DNA of 64,000 bases from Chitinophagales bacterium (GTDB lineage Bacteria > Bacteroidota > Bacteroidia > Chitinophagales > LD1), in contig JAEUVA010000011.1 in NCBI GenBank assembly GCA_016787045.1, forward strand, positions 62,001 to 126,000, read 5' to 3'. Position numbers and translations under genes: made by a program. A model generated the notes under the pieces. It was not told where the DNA came from and ran no database searches. It saw only the letters and a program-made list of their open reading frames with translations. Below, one piece after another: positions 1-9,972 of the stretch; positions within the stretch are counted from its first letter, which is position 1; each line of letters starts with the position of its first letter.

Positions 1-1
1 A

Positions 2-715
2 GCAGCTAACGTAACACAAGTTGACATGGGTGTGGAAAGTGGTGATAATGATATTTTGAAACACATGGGTAAGGCCACTAACTTAGATTTAATTGCCAAC
101 GCATTTAAAATGGCGCACGAAGAAGGAGTAACTACTGGTTCTTTGCTTCTAATAGGTCAGCCAAATGAAACCAAAAAAACAATAAAAAAGACTATTGATT
201 TGGCTGTAAAAATCAATTCAAATATCCCAATGTACGGTATAATGGTTCCCTTTCCCGGCACTGAAATTGCCAGAATGGCAGCAAAAGAAGAAGGTGGATA
301 CCGCAACCTTTCCACTAATTGGGATGAATACAGAAAACAAATTGGAGGGGCTGTTGAGTTTGCTGGTATAAAGCGAAACGAGATTGAGCTTTTGCAGTTT
401 TGGGGGTATTTAAAGGTGTTTATTTGGAACTTCAGATTTTTTGACTTGTCTAAATTCATTTGGAAATACAGGACCGAGGGGTTTAATGTATTGAAAAAGG
501 TTTTAATGCAAACAAATAGGCTAACAGACCTTTTTGAGAATATGCCCAAGGACTACGAGCAAATGTTGGCTTCGGATTACAAAGCATCATATAATGACAT
601 GATTTACTCAAAGGAGCAGTTTGATGTGATACAAAGCAATGAGATGAAAAGGGCGAATAAGTTGATGCCAAAATTGATAAAATCACAACAGCCCATTAAA
701 GACACTGTATTATAA
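2..715 (+). CDS. Cobalamin-binding-domain radical SAM protein, C-terminal part (cut by window edge)
   Basis: The reading frame is open from base 2 with no stop, so the gene begins before the window; the first ATG at 26 lies inside a conserved stretch and is not the start. The visible part matches, residue for residue along its length, the C-terminal half of the full-length protein at 5344-6903: a DMGVESG strand of the radical SAM barrel, a TGSLL-IGQP-ET segment, a PFPGT turn and the helical tail ending in a K-MPKL motif. The N-terminal B12-like domain and the CxxxCxxC cluster motif are outside the window. It belongs to the group of five cobalamin-domain radical SAM genes here; the substrate is unknown. 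A 50-base gap separates it from the next gene on the same strand, so they are probably cotranscribed. Confidence 0.85.
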   Translation, partial: AANVTQVDMGVESGDNDILKHMGKATNLDLIANAFKMAHEEGVTTGSLLLIGQPNETKKTIKKTIDLAVKINSNIPMYGIMVPFPGTEIARMAAKEEGGYRNLSTNWDEYRKQIGGAVEFAGIKRNEIELLQFWGYLKVFIWNFRFFDLSKFIWKYRTEGFNVLKKVLMQTNRLTDLFENMPKDYEQMLASDYKASYNDMIYSKEQFDVIQSNEMKRANKLMPKLIKSQQPIKDTVL

Positions 716-765
716 AGTACCGAAATGTTGAAAATGTTAGAGGTTGTACATTCAGAATAATTACA

Positions 766-2217
766 ATGAGGATTTGTCTGATAAATTTACCTAATGATGA
801 GCGGATTACAAGGAGATATATGTGCTCCTACGTATCGCCCACATCATTATTTCCCCCTTTAGAGCTACTCTCTTCCGCAGCTATAATTAGGGATGTATTG
901 GGGTTTAAGGTTAAGTTACTTGATGCTATTGCTGAGCAATTATCTTTAGGTGATTTACTGGATCGCATTAAAGAATTTGAACCTGATTATATTCTAACTT
1001 TGATAGGGTTTGAGTGCTTTGATAGCGACATCAACTGTTTAAACCAAATAAAAAAGCATCATCAAAATTCAGAGATAATTGCGTTTGGCCACTATCCAAC
1101 TATTTTTTGCCAAGAAATATTAAGTAAATCATCTGTCGACCATATACTTATTGGTGAACCAGAAGAAAATTTGGTTCGCTTCTTTGAGTGGAGATTATAC
1201 GGTAAAGAAAGCAATGCTGGCGCCATCTCGGGTTTTGTTTCAAAAGAAGTGGTAACACAACATAATAGCATGGGCGCTAAGAGAATCCATGACATTAAAG
1301 AATTGCCCTCACCGGCTTATGATTTAATGAACGCCAAGCACTACTTTGAACCATTTATGCCTAGGCCGTTTGCAATGATTCAAAGCGCAAGAGGATGCCC
1401 TTACAAATGTAATTATTGCGTAAAAAGCTATGGTAGCCGATTAACCTTGAGAACTCCACAGCAAATTATTGATGAGTTAAAGTGGTTGGTTGAATTACAC
1501 CAAATACGCTCTTTCAGGTTCATTGATGATACATTCACAGTAAATCATCATAGGGTTAAAGAAATTTGTCAGTTGCTAGCTGAAAGCAAACTCAATTTAA
1601 AGTGGAGCTGTTTAAGTAGGACCGATAATATAAAACCTGACCTACTACACAGTATGAAGAAAGCGGGATGCCAACGGATTTATTTTGGGATTGAGAGTGG
1701 CAGCCAACGGATGCTTGATATTTACGAAAAGGATATAGATGTAAACGAAGCGCGTAGTGCACTTAAACTTACGCGGCAAATTGGCATCGAAACATCTGGT
1801 TTTTTCATGCTGGGTTTACCGGAGGAAACGGAAAATGACTTTCAAAAAACGGTTGAGTTCGCAATAACTAGTGACCTATCATTAGCTTCTGTAGGGGGAA
1901 TTACTCTGTATCCAGGAACTCCGTTATATGAACGAAATAAAAACCAAATTGATTTTTCTCTATTCCCCTACATAAATAGATTTCACGACATTGAAGTAGA
2001 AAAAAGATATTTAAGGTGGGAGCGCGAATTTTACAATAAGTTCTTTTTTAGATCCGCTTATTTTAAGACCGTTGCCACAACATTTTTAACAAAACCAAAC
2101 TGGTTTATTCAAACCGCTTTTGAATCACTTAAATATACTATCAGAGGAAGCAGTTTCATGCCGGGAATAAATCGCCAGCAAATGATGTTGGAAAAAACTA
2201 CGACAGCTGTATCCTAA
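766..2217 (+). CDS. B12-binding-domain radical SAM protein
   Basis: A 483-residue protein with the two-domain layout of class B (cobalamin-type) radical SAM enzymes: an N-terminal Rossmann-like domain (about 1-180) with LLDA in place of the classical DxHxxG cobalamin loop, then a radical SAM barrel whose cluster motif is C211-PYK-C215-NY-C218. Downstream are the FRFIDDTF strand, FGIESGS and MLGLPEET segments usual in this family. Enzymes of this family methylate or rearrange unactivated carbons; substrate cannot be read here. The gene ends 20 bases inside the convergent gene 2198-3799. The TAA stop follows a short non-conserved tail. Confidence 0.85.
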   Translation: MRICLINLPNDERITRRYMCSYVSPTSLFPPLELLSSAAIIRDVLGFKVKLLDAIAEQLSLGDLLDRIKEFEPDYILTLIGFECFDSDINCLNQIKKHHQNSEIIAFGHYPTIFCQEILSKSSVDHILIGEPEENLVRFFEWRLYGKESNAGAISGFVSKEVVTQHNSMGAKRIHDIKELPSPAYDLMNAKHYFEPFMPRPFAMIQSARGCPYKCNYCVKSYGSRLTLRTPQQIIDELKWLVELHQIRSFRFIDDTFTVNHHRVKEICQLLAESKLNLKWSCLSRTDNIKPDLLHSMKKAGCQRIYFGIESGSQRMLDIYEKDIDVNEARSALKLTRQIGIETSGFFMLGLPEETENDFQKTVEFAITSDLSLASVGGITLYPGTPLYERNKNQIDFSLFPYINRFHDIEVEKRYLRWEREFYNKFFFRSAYFKTVATTFLTKPNWFIQTAFESLKYTIRGSSFMPGINRQQMMLEKTTTAVS

Positions 2218-3799
2218 AAATGAAAGTATTGTGCAAATGATTGAGTTTGTATAAATTTTCGTATTTGATATTGATGTTGTAAAAGTAGTGCAGATAGTCG
2301 ACAAGTAATTTTAAACGTTCTTCATCAGAAATAATCAAAACATTTTCGCTTTTATTAAAGATACTGAGATATCTACAACCATATTCATAGTAACCACAAT
2401 TAGGAAACATGCGGCCTATTATCTGTTTCATGTCATTTGTATAACCCAGTTGGCCAAAATCAGCGCCAACTGTATGGAGTTTCATATTTGCAGGTTGAGT
2501 GAAACTATGTTTTGCATAAATTTCAAAACTTCCCGTAATAAGCTTAGCGTCAGGGTGCTTAGTATGAAGGTAATCAAACGCTTTTTGGTTTGCCGCTAAG
2601 ATCAGTTTGTAATCTAAAATCCACTTTTTAAGTGTTGTATAGCTTAGTGTAATTGCCACAAGAAATATTAAAAATGAAAAAATCTTGCCATTAAAGTTTA
2701 ACGACACCAACTGATGCTTAGCAATAAAAAACAGTCCAATAGCTGAAAGTGGAACTACAATTCTTGATTCGGTTTCAACTAGTGTAGACGGCAATATCAG
2801 ATAACCGAGGGATAAAGAGAGAATTGAGATAGATTGAGTTTTATCTTTTGCAAACCCTTGCAACATAGTAACAATTAAAAAAGCAAGCCAAACCAATAAT
2901 ATCGCTGTGATGGCACTGAAGTTTTCCTTAAGTCCTGCAACAAACTTATTGTATGGAAGAAACAATCCCGATTCGGGGTTTATGATAGAACGCATAAATT
3001 TTGCGTTTATATGAACAGAATCTCCAATAAGCCAAGATATAGCAGCAAGGTATTTTATACTATCAGCTTTAGTTGTCATTGAGCCGAGGGGCACAACTTC
3101 ACCCCCTAAAACTTTGTACTCCACCTCGGGTTCTATTTCTATCAAATAACTAGGATTATGCCACGCATCATACTTTACATAAGCCAACAATGCGATTGAA
3201 ATGAATATAAAAATAATGTTATGTTTTGTTGTGATCTTTATTCGCCTTGTTGACACTAATTGCAGGACTATGAAAATTACTAAAACAGCTATCCCGCTCT
3301 CAATACGAGTAAAAATTGCCGCAGCAAATAATACTACGCCCACAACTATTGAATATGGATATTTAATGGTCGTGTATTGGTTTGCTAATAGTAATCCGGC
3401 AAATGCTAAAAGCAGAGAAGATCGAGTAAAGTTAAGCTGAACAATACATGGTACAATCACTACAACATAAAGAACAAAAAGCCACCCCCATACAATTAAA
3501 GGATTAGTTCTTAAAGTATTGACAGATGCGTTTACTATGACAGAGAAAGCTACAGCAACAAAAATGAAAAGAGCAATTGGATAACATGGGACATCAGGGT
3601 TAATCAAATACAATGCCTCATAAAGTTTATAAATCTTGTAATTCGCCAAAATTCCAAAGTTTCCGTAGTGTATACCATTGAGCATAGTACCATCCAAAAG
3701 GTTTGTGATAATAATTTCTGTGTATTCAAGGTAAGATCCACAAATAAGGGCTGCCAGTAAACATGCAAGAGCAGAAAAAATAAAATGTTTGAAAAACAT
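2198..3799 (-). CDS. Polytopic membrane protein, GT-C glycosyltransferase-like
   Basis: A 533-residue protein with about ten hydrophobic segments over residues 1-400 and a soluble C-terminal part of about 130 residues. It is a diverged paralogue of the protein at 16264-17937: both have a TRIE motif after the central helices, a DSIKW/DSIKY segment in the mid loop and an SDEER/TSRER motif near the C-terminus. The shape resembles lipid-linked-sugar GT-C enzymes, but no clear catalytic motif was seen, so this is an inference. Its start lies 5 bases after the stop of the upstream gene 3805-5271, so the two probably form one minus-strand transcript. Its 3' end overlaps the convergent radical SAM gene by 20 bases with no terminator hairpin between. 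Confidence 0.7.
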   Translation of the reverse strand: MFFKHFIFSALACLLAALICGSYLEYTEIIITNLLDGTMLNGIHYGNFGILANYKIYKLYEALYLINPDVPCYPIALFIFVAVAFSVIVNASVNTLRTNPLIVWGWLFVLYVVVIVPCIVQLNFTRSSLLLAFAGLLLANQYTTIKYPYSIVVGVVLFAAAIFTRIESGIAVLVIFIVLQLVSTRRIKITTKHNIIFIFISIALLAYVKYDAWHNPSYLIEIEPEVEYKVLGGEVVPLGSMTTKADSIKYLAAISWLIGDSVHINAKFMRSIINPESGLFLPYNKFVAGLKENFSAITAILLVWLAFLIVTMLQGFAKDKTQSISILSLSLGYLILPSTLVETESRIVVPLSAIGLFFIAKHQLVSLNFNGKIFSFLIFLVAITLSYTTLKKWILDYKLILAANQKAFDYLHTKHPDAKLITGSFEIYAKHSFTQPANMKLHTVGADFGQLGYTNDMKQIIGRMFPNCGYYEYGCRYLSIFNKSENVLIISDEERLKLLVDYLHYFYNINIKYENLYKLNHLHNTFIFRIQLS

Positions 3800-3804
3800 A
3801 TAAC

Positions 3805-5271
3805 CTATACCCCCAACAGAGTTTTTACGCCCTTTATTTTGGCTTTTAGTTCATGTAAACTGGCTGTTTTTATAGCGCTTCGTAATATGTACTTTGGCCT
3901 GAAGTAAAATTTACGATATGCTTTCCGGTGAAGTTGTACAAGCTGTTTTTCGGTTAAATGCTCTATCCAATGGTCTACTCTAAAATCAGTGGTGGGGTTA
4001 AGAGAAAATGATTCCCAACGCCCTTTTTGGGCAAAACCCTTCGCAATTGCATCATCATGCACACGTGTGTGCGGGTATAGGTTCATAATGTTTATTTGGG
4101 CATAATCAGGGTCGAGTTCAATTAAAAATTCTATGTTTTCCATCACATCTTGCTCACTTTTTTCATGGGGCAACCCAATCATATAATTAGCAACTGTTTT
4201 AATACCTAACTCCCTGCACCAATTAAAAACCATTTTAACTTGATCAACTTTTGTTCCCTTTTTAAGCGTCTTCATTCCAAGGTCTGAACCAGTTTCCACG
4301 CCAAATGAAATCATTCGTAATCCATTTTTTTTGCTCCTCACTAAACTTTCAAAAGTCACTGCATTAACACGACCTCTAAAATCCCAAACAATGCTTAGCC
4401 CTCTTCGCTCTAAAGCATCGCAAAAATCCAGAATCTTTTGTGCCGTCATGTTAAATAAGTCATCATAGAAATGAAACTCTTTATAACCTTGCTCCAAACA
4501 CATTTCAATTTCATCCATTACTAATTCAACATTTCTTTGCCTGTATTTTTTATATGGCACATCACAAAAAGTACATTTGTATGGGCAACCTCTGCTTGTA
4601 ATGATAGTTGCCAGTTTGCCAGTTAATCCGATTACGCTGTTATAGTTGATGTGTTTAATGTATTCTCTGTTGGGTGGGGCTATGTCATCTACATCCTCTA
4701 CATAGGCTGGCGCAACAATAACATGGTTCAGGAAACGGGGATCCTTAAATGTTTTCTCTTTAAGTACTTGAATAGAGTCGTTGGTGTAAACGCCTAAGAT
4801 TTTTGTTATGTCTCCTTTGTTCTCAAGAGTTGATAGGAGTTCAGTGAATGCATACTCACCCTCTCCTACCACAATACAATCAAATTGCTTCAGTGCAGCG
4901 GCCTCAAAAGGGAAAGCTGTTGGGTGATGTCCTCCTAAACAGACAAATGAATTCGGATTGCACTCTTTAACTAACTCTGCTGTTTTTACAACATCTATTA
5001 GTGAAATGGTGAAACTGGTGATACCGACAATGTCAGGTTGCAGTTCTTGCAGATAGTTTATTATTTGGGGGAAATCGAGATGTTCACCAACGCAGTCCTT
5101 AAAAAAATATTCATGTTGCGGCAATTTTTTTTCTGCATAAGACAGAATGTAGAGAGCTCCTAATGGAGGAAAATAACCATAATCATCTGTTTCCACATAC
5201 CCCTGACCGTTGTCATCCGGATATTCTTTGATGGTATTTTTTTGGGGTGGATTTATGATTAAAACTTTCAT
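3805..5271 (-). CDS. B12-binding-domain radical SAM protein
   Basis: A 488-residue protein: N-terminal B12-like Rossmann domain (about 1-190, with FPPLGALYILSY and GGHHPTAFP typical of the family) and a radical SAM barrel with C229-PYK-C233-TF-C236. The usual DxHxxG cobalamin loop is replaced by KDCVGEH, a variation common in Bacteroidota and anaerobe members of the class. FHFYDDLFN, FGVETGSD and MIGLPHEK mark the later barrel strands. It is divergent from 5344-6903 across a 72-base spacer and leads a two-gene transcript with the membrane protein 2198-3799. Substrate unknown; class-level call is secure. Confidence 0.88.
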   Translation of the reverse strand: MKVLIINPPQKNTIKEYPDDNGQGYVETDDYGYFPPLGALYILSYAEKKLPQHEYFFKDCVGEHLDFPQIINYLQELQPDIVGITSFTISLIDVVKTAELVKECNPNSFVCLGGHHPTAFPFEAAALKQFDCIVVGEGEYAFTELLSTLENKGDITKILGVYTNDSIQVLKEKTFKDPRFLNHVIVAPAYVEDVDDIAPPNREYIKHINYNSVIGLTGKLATIITSRGCPYKCTFCDVPYKKYRQRNVELVMDEIEMCLEQGYKEFHFYDDLFNMTAQKILDFCDALERRGLSIVWDFRGRVNAVTFESLVRSKKNGLRMISFGVETGSDLGMKTLKKGTKVDQVKMVFNWCRELGIKTVANYMIGLPHEKSEQDVMENIEFLIELDPDYAQINIMNLYPHTRVHDDAIAKGFAQKGRWESFSLNPTTDFRVDHWIEHLTEKQLVQLHRKAYRKFYFRPKYILRSAIKTASLHELKAKIKGVKTLLGV

Positions 5272-5323
5272 TTGATGATTTTATATTGCTAATGTAATCA
5301 ATACAAATACTTTTTGGATACCT

Positions 5324-5331
5324 TAGATTTG
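5324..5331 (+). promoter_or_regulatory. Putative -7 box (TAGATTTG) upstream of radical SAM gene
   Basis: TAGATTTG matches the Bacteroidota -7 consensus TAnnTTTG and lies 12 bases before the ATG at 5344. A -33 TTTG at the usual spacing is not seen, so this is a weak call in the short divergent spacer. Confidence 0.25.
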
Positions 5332-5343
5332 CAATACTCATAA

Positions 5344-6903
5344 ATGAATCAACGTATCATATTAATTAATGCCCCGAGTTTAGGGACAATTGAACACATG
5401 TATGATGAGCCGGATTTCGTTCGATTGTCATTGGCTGCATTGGCCGCCTATATACGTTTACAGGGCAACTATGATATTTTACTAATTGATGCAAAATTTG
5501 AGGGATTAACATTTGATACCGTTTTAAATAGAGCTAAAGATTTTAATCCTGACCTTGTTGGCTTTACTGCCTTTACAAATGAAATAAAACCCTGTGCATA
5601 CTTAGCTGCCAGAATCAAAAACAGCATCCCAAATTGTAAAACTTTAGTTGGGGGTGCTCATTTTACGGCTTTACCCATTACAACTATGAAGCAGTTTCCA
5701 ATGTTCGATTATGGTGTTTTTGGTGAAGGAGAGATTACATTCCATGAACTGCTTAATGCCTTAAAATACAAACTTAAGTTGGAGGAAATAAAAGGATTGG
5801 TTTATAGAGATATTGATGGTGTCATTAAAAAAAATCCTCCACGTGAGAGAGTGCTTGATTTGGATGAGCTTCCCATCCCTGCATGGGATTTGTATCCCAG
5901 AGCAAATACATATTGGATACAAACCATGAGAGGATGCCCTTTTGATTGTGTTTTTTGTATGAATCACAACGGGAGGGTTTCTAGGAAAAATTCGGTTGAT
6001 AGAGTAATGAGAGAATTAGAATACATAGTCAATACATTTAGCCCAGAGTGGATAAGGCCGGGTGATGAGTTATTTACTGTTGACAAGGGACGAACTTCTA
6101 TGCTTATGGACAAGATGATTGAAAATGGAATCCATAAGAGGTTTAAATGGGATGTACAAACACATGTAAGATATGTTGACTATGCCCTTTTGGTAAAAAT
6201 GAAGCAAGCTGGAGTAACACAAATTGATATGGGAGTGGAATCAGGAAATGATGAAATACTGAAAGCTATGGGGAAAGGAACCAGATTAAATTATATATCA
6301 AAGGCGTTTGAGGAAGCTCGCAATGCCGGAGTAAGAACAGGATCATTGCTCATTTTGGGTCAACCAGATGAAACAAAGGAAACTATTGAGAACACTTTGC
6401 TGTTTGCTGCTGCTATTAATGCCGATGAACCAATGTTTAGCATAATGATTCCTTTCCCGGGAACTAAGGTGGCTAAGCTGGCGTCAAAAGGACTAAGTGG
6501 TTATAGGTTACTAACATATGATTGGGACATGTATCGCCAGCGCCTTGGTGGTGTAATGACTTTTGCTGGACTGAGCCCCAAACAAATTGACAGGTTGCTT
6601 TTTTTGTCCTACTTGCGTGTTATGTTTATGCGCAAGAGATACATAGATATTATAAAGCTAACAGTTAAATATTGGAAAAGCGCAAAAACACTATTGTATA
6701 AAAACTTGAAATTCAGTAATCCTGAAATTTTACTAACATACCCCAAGGACTACAAGCAAACTCTTGGCGATTGTGACACTTTGGTAGAAGCATCTTTGCT
6801 TGTTGAAGAGACCGATGCTTTTTCAAATTATCAAAAGGAGGAACTTCAGCGCGTTAAAACAATTCTGCCTAAATTACTCAGAGAGCAGAAAATGGCGCAG
6901 TAA
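5344..6903 (+). CDS. B12-binding-domain radical SAM protein
   Basis: A 519-residue, full-length member of the cobalamin-domain radical SAM class. The N-terminal domain (about 1-180) has LIDAKFEG at the loop where cobalamin proteins usually carry DxHxxG, and GGAHFTALP and GVFGEGE family motifs. The cluster motif is C198-PFD-C202-VF-C205, followed by GDELFT, DMGVESGND, LLILGQPDET and PFPGT. The tail of about 130 residues is helical. It is the closest relative in the window of the partial gene at 2-715, which suggests an old duplication bracketing 0.7-5.3 kb. It converges on the SGNH hydrolase 6925-8055, with 21 bases between. Confidence 0.88.
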   Translation: MNQRIILINAPSLGTIEHMYDEPDFVRLSLAALAAYIRLQGNYDILLIDAKFEGLTFDTVLNRAKDFNPDLVGFTAFTNEIKPCAYLAARIKNSIPNCKTLVGGAHFTALPITTMKQFPMFDYGVFGEGEITFHELLNALKYKLKLEEIKGLVYRDIDGVIKKNPPRERVLDLDELPIPAWDLYPRANTYWIQTMRGCPFDCVFCMNHNGRVSRKNSVDRVMRELEYIVNTFSPEWIRPGDELFTVDKGRTSMLMDKMIENGIHKRFKWDVQTHVRYVDYALLVKMKQAGVTQIDMGVESGNDEILKAMGKGTRLNYISKAFEEARNAGVRTGSLLILGQPDETKETIENTLLFAAAINADEPMFSIMIPFPGTKVAKLASKGLSGYRLLTYDWDMYRQRLGGVMTFAGLSPKQIDRLLFLSYLRVMFMRKRYIDIIKLTVKYWKSAKTLLYKNLKFSNPEILLTYPKDYKQTLGDCDTLVEASLLVEETDAFSNYQKEELQRVKTILPKLLREQKMAQ

Positions 6904-6924
6904 AAAAGCGTACACTTTATACGG

Positions 6925-8055
6925 TTATGGAATACTTATTCGCTCAGCAATAAATATTGCTGAAGCACGGTTTCCCTTTTCATTGAAATGACAAATATCC
7001 ATCCATTCATCGGGTTTAATTACACTGTTATCAAAGGGCAACCAAGTGGCACTATATTTTACACAAAGTTTTTTCATGATGGTGTCATTCACATCATTAA
7101 GGTGTTTATGCATTGGGCTTACAAGATAGTTGGGGTCGCCTGCTGGGTTTTGCGGGAATGGAAGAATGTAAATACTTGTCGAATCGGCAGTAATTTCTTG
7201 AAGAAGAGTGTTGAAGTTGTGTTCGAATGAATAGTAAAATCGATTTTTCAGCACTTCTTCTAATGGCTTTTTAAACCAAAAATATTTCTCGTTCTTAAAT
7301 TCTCGTGCTAATATATAGTTGGTTTCTTCATATTGACTGATGTAATAATAGTTAATATAAACATGAATAGAACTTATAAAGTATGAATAAAAAATTGGTT
7401 TTGCAAATGGGTTAACTGTAGGTAATGCCAAAAAGTGATGATGATAATGCGCCATGTCGGGCGAATACTCAGAAACTAATAGATTATCTGCTGCATCATT
7501 ACCGCCACTTTTAATAATGATTGCATCGGCTTTGAGGTATCTAATCTTAAACAGATAGTTCGGAATTTCTTCAAAGGTGGTAATACCTTCAATACCGGCA
7601 TTTATAACCTCTATTCTACGATTAGGATATTTGTGCTTCAAAACTTTCTCCAAGAGAGCGGGGTAAGTGCTGTCCGGATGGTTTATGCCATAACCGTAAG
7701 TAGTAGACCCCCCTAAACAAACTATCCTGAACAGCGAATCCGGTTTTTCAACCGCAGGGGCTTTTCCGCGCCAACCAAATATGTTGTTTTGTTGTTCGCC
7801 ATTTTGTAGTTTGAGAGGGTTGTGAATAAATCCAAATGGATGGTTAGGCAAATAGTTAGGTTGAATATTGGAATCTGTAGGGTAAATCAGATAATGTCTA
7901 ATTTTTAAACCCATATTATGGTTTGGTGAAAACTTCCCTTCAAGAGTAAAATGTCGTAAGATGAAGTAACCTGTAAGCTCCAACAGAGCTACAATTAACA
8001 AAAAGACAATAAGCGAGAAAAAAAGTTTGACAGCTTTATGTTGCGCGTTAACCAT
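6925..8055 (-). CDS. SGNH/GDSL-family hydrolase, membrane-anchored
   Basis: A 376-residue protein with one N-terminal membrane segment (about 9-34) and an extracytoplasmic SGNH domain. Block I is CLGGST with the likely nucleophile S117, block II INAGIEG (151-157), block III SGGND with N187, and block V D353-IC-H356. SGNH domains cleave or transfer acyl groups; next to glycan genes they commonly act on O-acetyl or other ester groups, but substrate is not visible. It starts 11 bases after the arylsulfotransferase-like lipoprotein gene upstream, so the pair is likely cotranscribed. One of five SGNH genes in the window, and the one least like the others. Confidence 0.82.
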   Translation of the reverse strand: MVNAQHKAVKLFFSLIVFLLIVALLELTGYFILRHFTLEGKFSPNHNMGLKIRHYLIYPTDSNIQPNYLPNHPFGFIHNPLKLQNGEQQNNIFGWRGKAPAVEKPDSLFRIVCLGGSTTYGYGINHPDSTYPALLEKVLKHKYPNRRIEVINAGIEGITTFEEIPNYLFKIRYLKADAIIIKSGGNDAADNLLVSEYSPDMAHYHHHFLALPTVNPFAKPIFYSYFISSIHVYINYYYISQYEETNYILAREFKNEKYFWFKKPLEEVLKNRFYYSFEHNFNTLLQEITADSTSIYILPFPQNPAGDPNYLVSPMHKHLNDVNDTIMKKLCVKYSATWLPFDNSVIKPDEWMDICHFNEKGNRASAIFIAERISIP

Positions 8056-8066
8056 CCAATTTTATT

Positions 8067-9203
8067 TCAGTATTTGGGCATGTCAAAAATGCGCTCTGTT
8101 CTGTAAAAACCTTCGCGCTTTGATGCCATTTGGTGATAGTCAGGAGGAGTCCACTTCCAAACGGGTGTATTATTTGAATCAATTTCCAGAACATACCCGT
8201 CTCCTTTTATTGTTTCACTATTAACTGTTATAAGTTTATTTCCATTAGGCAATGGCTGCACATGACCTTGTGTGATGCTGTATAGTGATTTTTCAGGTGT
8301 TCCTGTGTATTCCCACACAACTTCTCCGGTCAATGGGTTAAGCTCTCGAACAGCCGAGTAGTATTTGTCTCCATCTCGCACATTGTTTAAAAAAAACAAA
8401 ATATTGCCATTAGGTTGCATGCGTGCACTGTGTTGACCAAGGTCGCTTTCGCGCTGATAAAACAGCCACAAAATTTCAAAACTTTGCCGCTCTATGATAG
8501 CCATAAAGTTTGTCATAAAATCGCTTATGAGTAGATTGCCCTTCTTAAAGCGAGTATCGGTTTTCTCGGCTTCATTTGGTGGAATGATTTGAACACTATT
8601 GATATGAAAATAGGCAGTGTCAAATAAAAACGCTCGCTCTGGCATATACTTTTTAAAAAACGCTCGGTTTCTTTTAATTATGCTATCCCGGCTTTCCGGC
8701 AGCCACTTAGATACTTGTTCCACCAAAGGTAAAAAACTTTTGCGATAAGCTATCTCCCCATTGCTAGGGTTTATGCCTACGATATATGGCATGCCCCAGT
8801 TGTTTTTTTTCCCTATATGCGCTGCTTCCATTCCCAAAGTAACTATGTTGTTATCTTCATCAACAAAGACCTCATGGTGAGCTGCCACGGGCGCTCGCCA
8901 CAATATGCTGTCTCCCTCAAACATTGCAAACACATTGCTGTCTAAGATGCCCACATACCTCTGACTATCTATGGTAAGGCATAAATCGGCATTCCTTTGA
9001 AGTAATTTGTTGCCGTGCATGTCAACAAAATAATATCCTGTGATAACATTAATGCCATTCAAGCATTTTAAAGAGTCATAAAAAAACACTCCATTTGAAT
9101 GGCTTAATTGAATAAATGGCTCGGTATTGCGTGGGTAACATCCTGAAAGGGCTGATAATACTAAAAACAACAAACCAATAAATGCTGTATAAGATTTACT
9201 CAT
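8067..9203 (-). CDS. Arylsulfotransferase-like beta-propeller lipoprotein
   Basis: A 378-residue protein with a lipoprotein signal peptide: hydrophobic stretch 6-19 and lipobox LSGC with acyl-accepting C22. The body has repeated strand motifs typical of the ASST/Arylsulfotran_2 propeller family: AHHEVFVDEDNNIVTLG, QPNGNILFFLNN, NPLTGEVVWEYTG and GHVQPLPNGNKLI. True arylsulfotransferases move sulfate between phenolic molecules, and the AHHE segment is placed like their histidine region, but activity is not assured. It leads a two-gene unit with the SGNH hydrolase 6925-8055, and a PAPS-type sulfotransferase lies 1.2 kb away, so sulfation is a possible theme. Confidence 0.65.
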   Translation of the reverse strand: MSKSYTAFIGLLFLVLSALSGCYPRNTEPFIQLSHSNGVFFYDSLKCLNGINVITGYYFVDMHGNKLLQRNADLCLTIDSQRYVGILDSNVFAMFEGDSILWRAPVAAHHEVFVDEDNNIVTLGMEAAHIGKKNNWGMPYIVGINPSNGEIAYRKSFLPLVEQVSKWLPESRDSIIKRNRAFFKKYMPERAFLFDTAYFHINSVQIIPPNEAEKTDTRFKKGNLLISDFMTNFMAIIERQSFEILWLFYQRESDLGQHSARMQPNGNILFFLNNVRDGDKYYSAVRELNPLTGEVVWEYTGTPEKSLYSITQGHVQPLPNGNKLITVNSETIKGDGYVLEIDSNNTPVWKWTPPDYHQMASKREGFYRTERIFDMPKY

Positions 9204-9207
9204 TCCG

Positions 9208-9215
9208 CAAATATA
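9208..9215 (-). promoter_or_regulatory. Putative -7 box (TATATTTG) for the arylsulfotransferase-like gene
   Basis: Reading the minus strand, TATATTTG fits TAnnTTTG and ends four bases before the ATG at 9203. If real, transcription would begin at or very near the start codon. No good -33 element was found. Confidence 0.22.
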
Positions 9216-9287
9216 TTTTCATTACTGTTAACCATATTCATGGATCCGATTTTTTTTGTTGTTTGGAGGCTCTAACTGAAGTAGAGA

Positions 9288-9965
9288 ATGAAATTTACTA
9301 TTAGCATTCCTGCATATAACGATAGCCAATCATTGCAACAACTGGTAAACGAGGCAATTGCGCTTAAACACGCAAATGGGCTAGATTTTGATATTTTAAT
9401 AATTGACGATGGTAGTGCAGACGATACATTGGCAGTCGCAAAAAAACTGAAATTAAATCATGCCGAAATTACACTTATTAGCCATGAAAGAAATTTGGGA
9501 TTTGGCACTACACTAAAGGAGGTTTTTACTTTGCCCAAAACTGACTGGGTGCTTTTCTTGCCAGGCGACAACCAATTTCCTGTAAATAACTTAATGTTGT
9601 TTTTGCCGCTAACTTATAGTTACGATTACATAATTGGTTTCCGGCAGCTTCGTAAAGATTTGTTTCACAGAAAATTCTATTCATTTATATACAACTTTCT
9701 GCTTGGGTTATTATTCAATGTAAAACCTCAGGACGTTAATAGTATTGTTTTTTTTAATAAATCTGTACTGAGGGGAAGGGATTTTAAAAGCAAAAGTGCA
9801 TTTATTCACGCTGAATTGTATTTGTTGATGCGAGAACAGGGGGGGCGTATTGCAGAAATTCCAATTGTACATCAAGAGCGGGCGTTTGGATTTGGTTCAG
9901 GAGGTAATATCAAAGTAATAATCAATACAGTTATCGATTTGATATTATATTGCTTCAGAAAATAG
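9288..9965 (+). CDS. Glycosyltransferase family 2
   Basis: A 225-residue GT-A glycosyltransferase. It begins with the family-typical strand ISIPAYND (5-12), has IIDDGSADDT (38-47) at the nucleotide-sugar site and a GDNQ acidic motif near residue 94 in place of DxD. The size and the DPM1-like layout suggest transfer from a nucleotide sugar to a lipid phosphate or a short glycan. The C-terminus has a hydrophobic stretch (about 207-222) that may attach to the membrane. It starts a two-gene unit with the cupin at 9973-10371, seven bases apart. Confidence 0.85.
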   Translation: MKFTISIPAYNDSQSLQQLVNEAIALKHANGLDFDILIIDDGSADDTLAVAKKLKLNHAEITLISHERNLGFGTTLKEVFTLPKTDWVLFLPGDNQFPVNNLMLFLPLTYSYDYIIGFRQLRKDLFHRKFYSFIYNFLLGLLFNVKPQDVNSIVFFNKSVLRGRDFKSKSAFIHAELYLLMREQGGRIAEIPIVHQERAFGFGSGGNIKVIINTVIDLILYCFRK

Positions 9966-9972
9966 AAAGCAG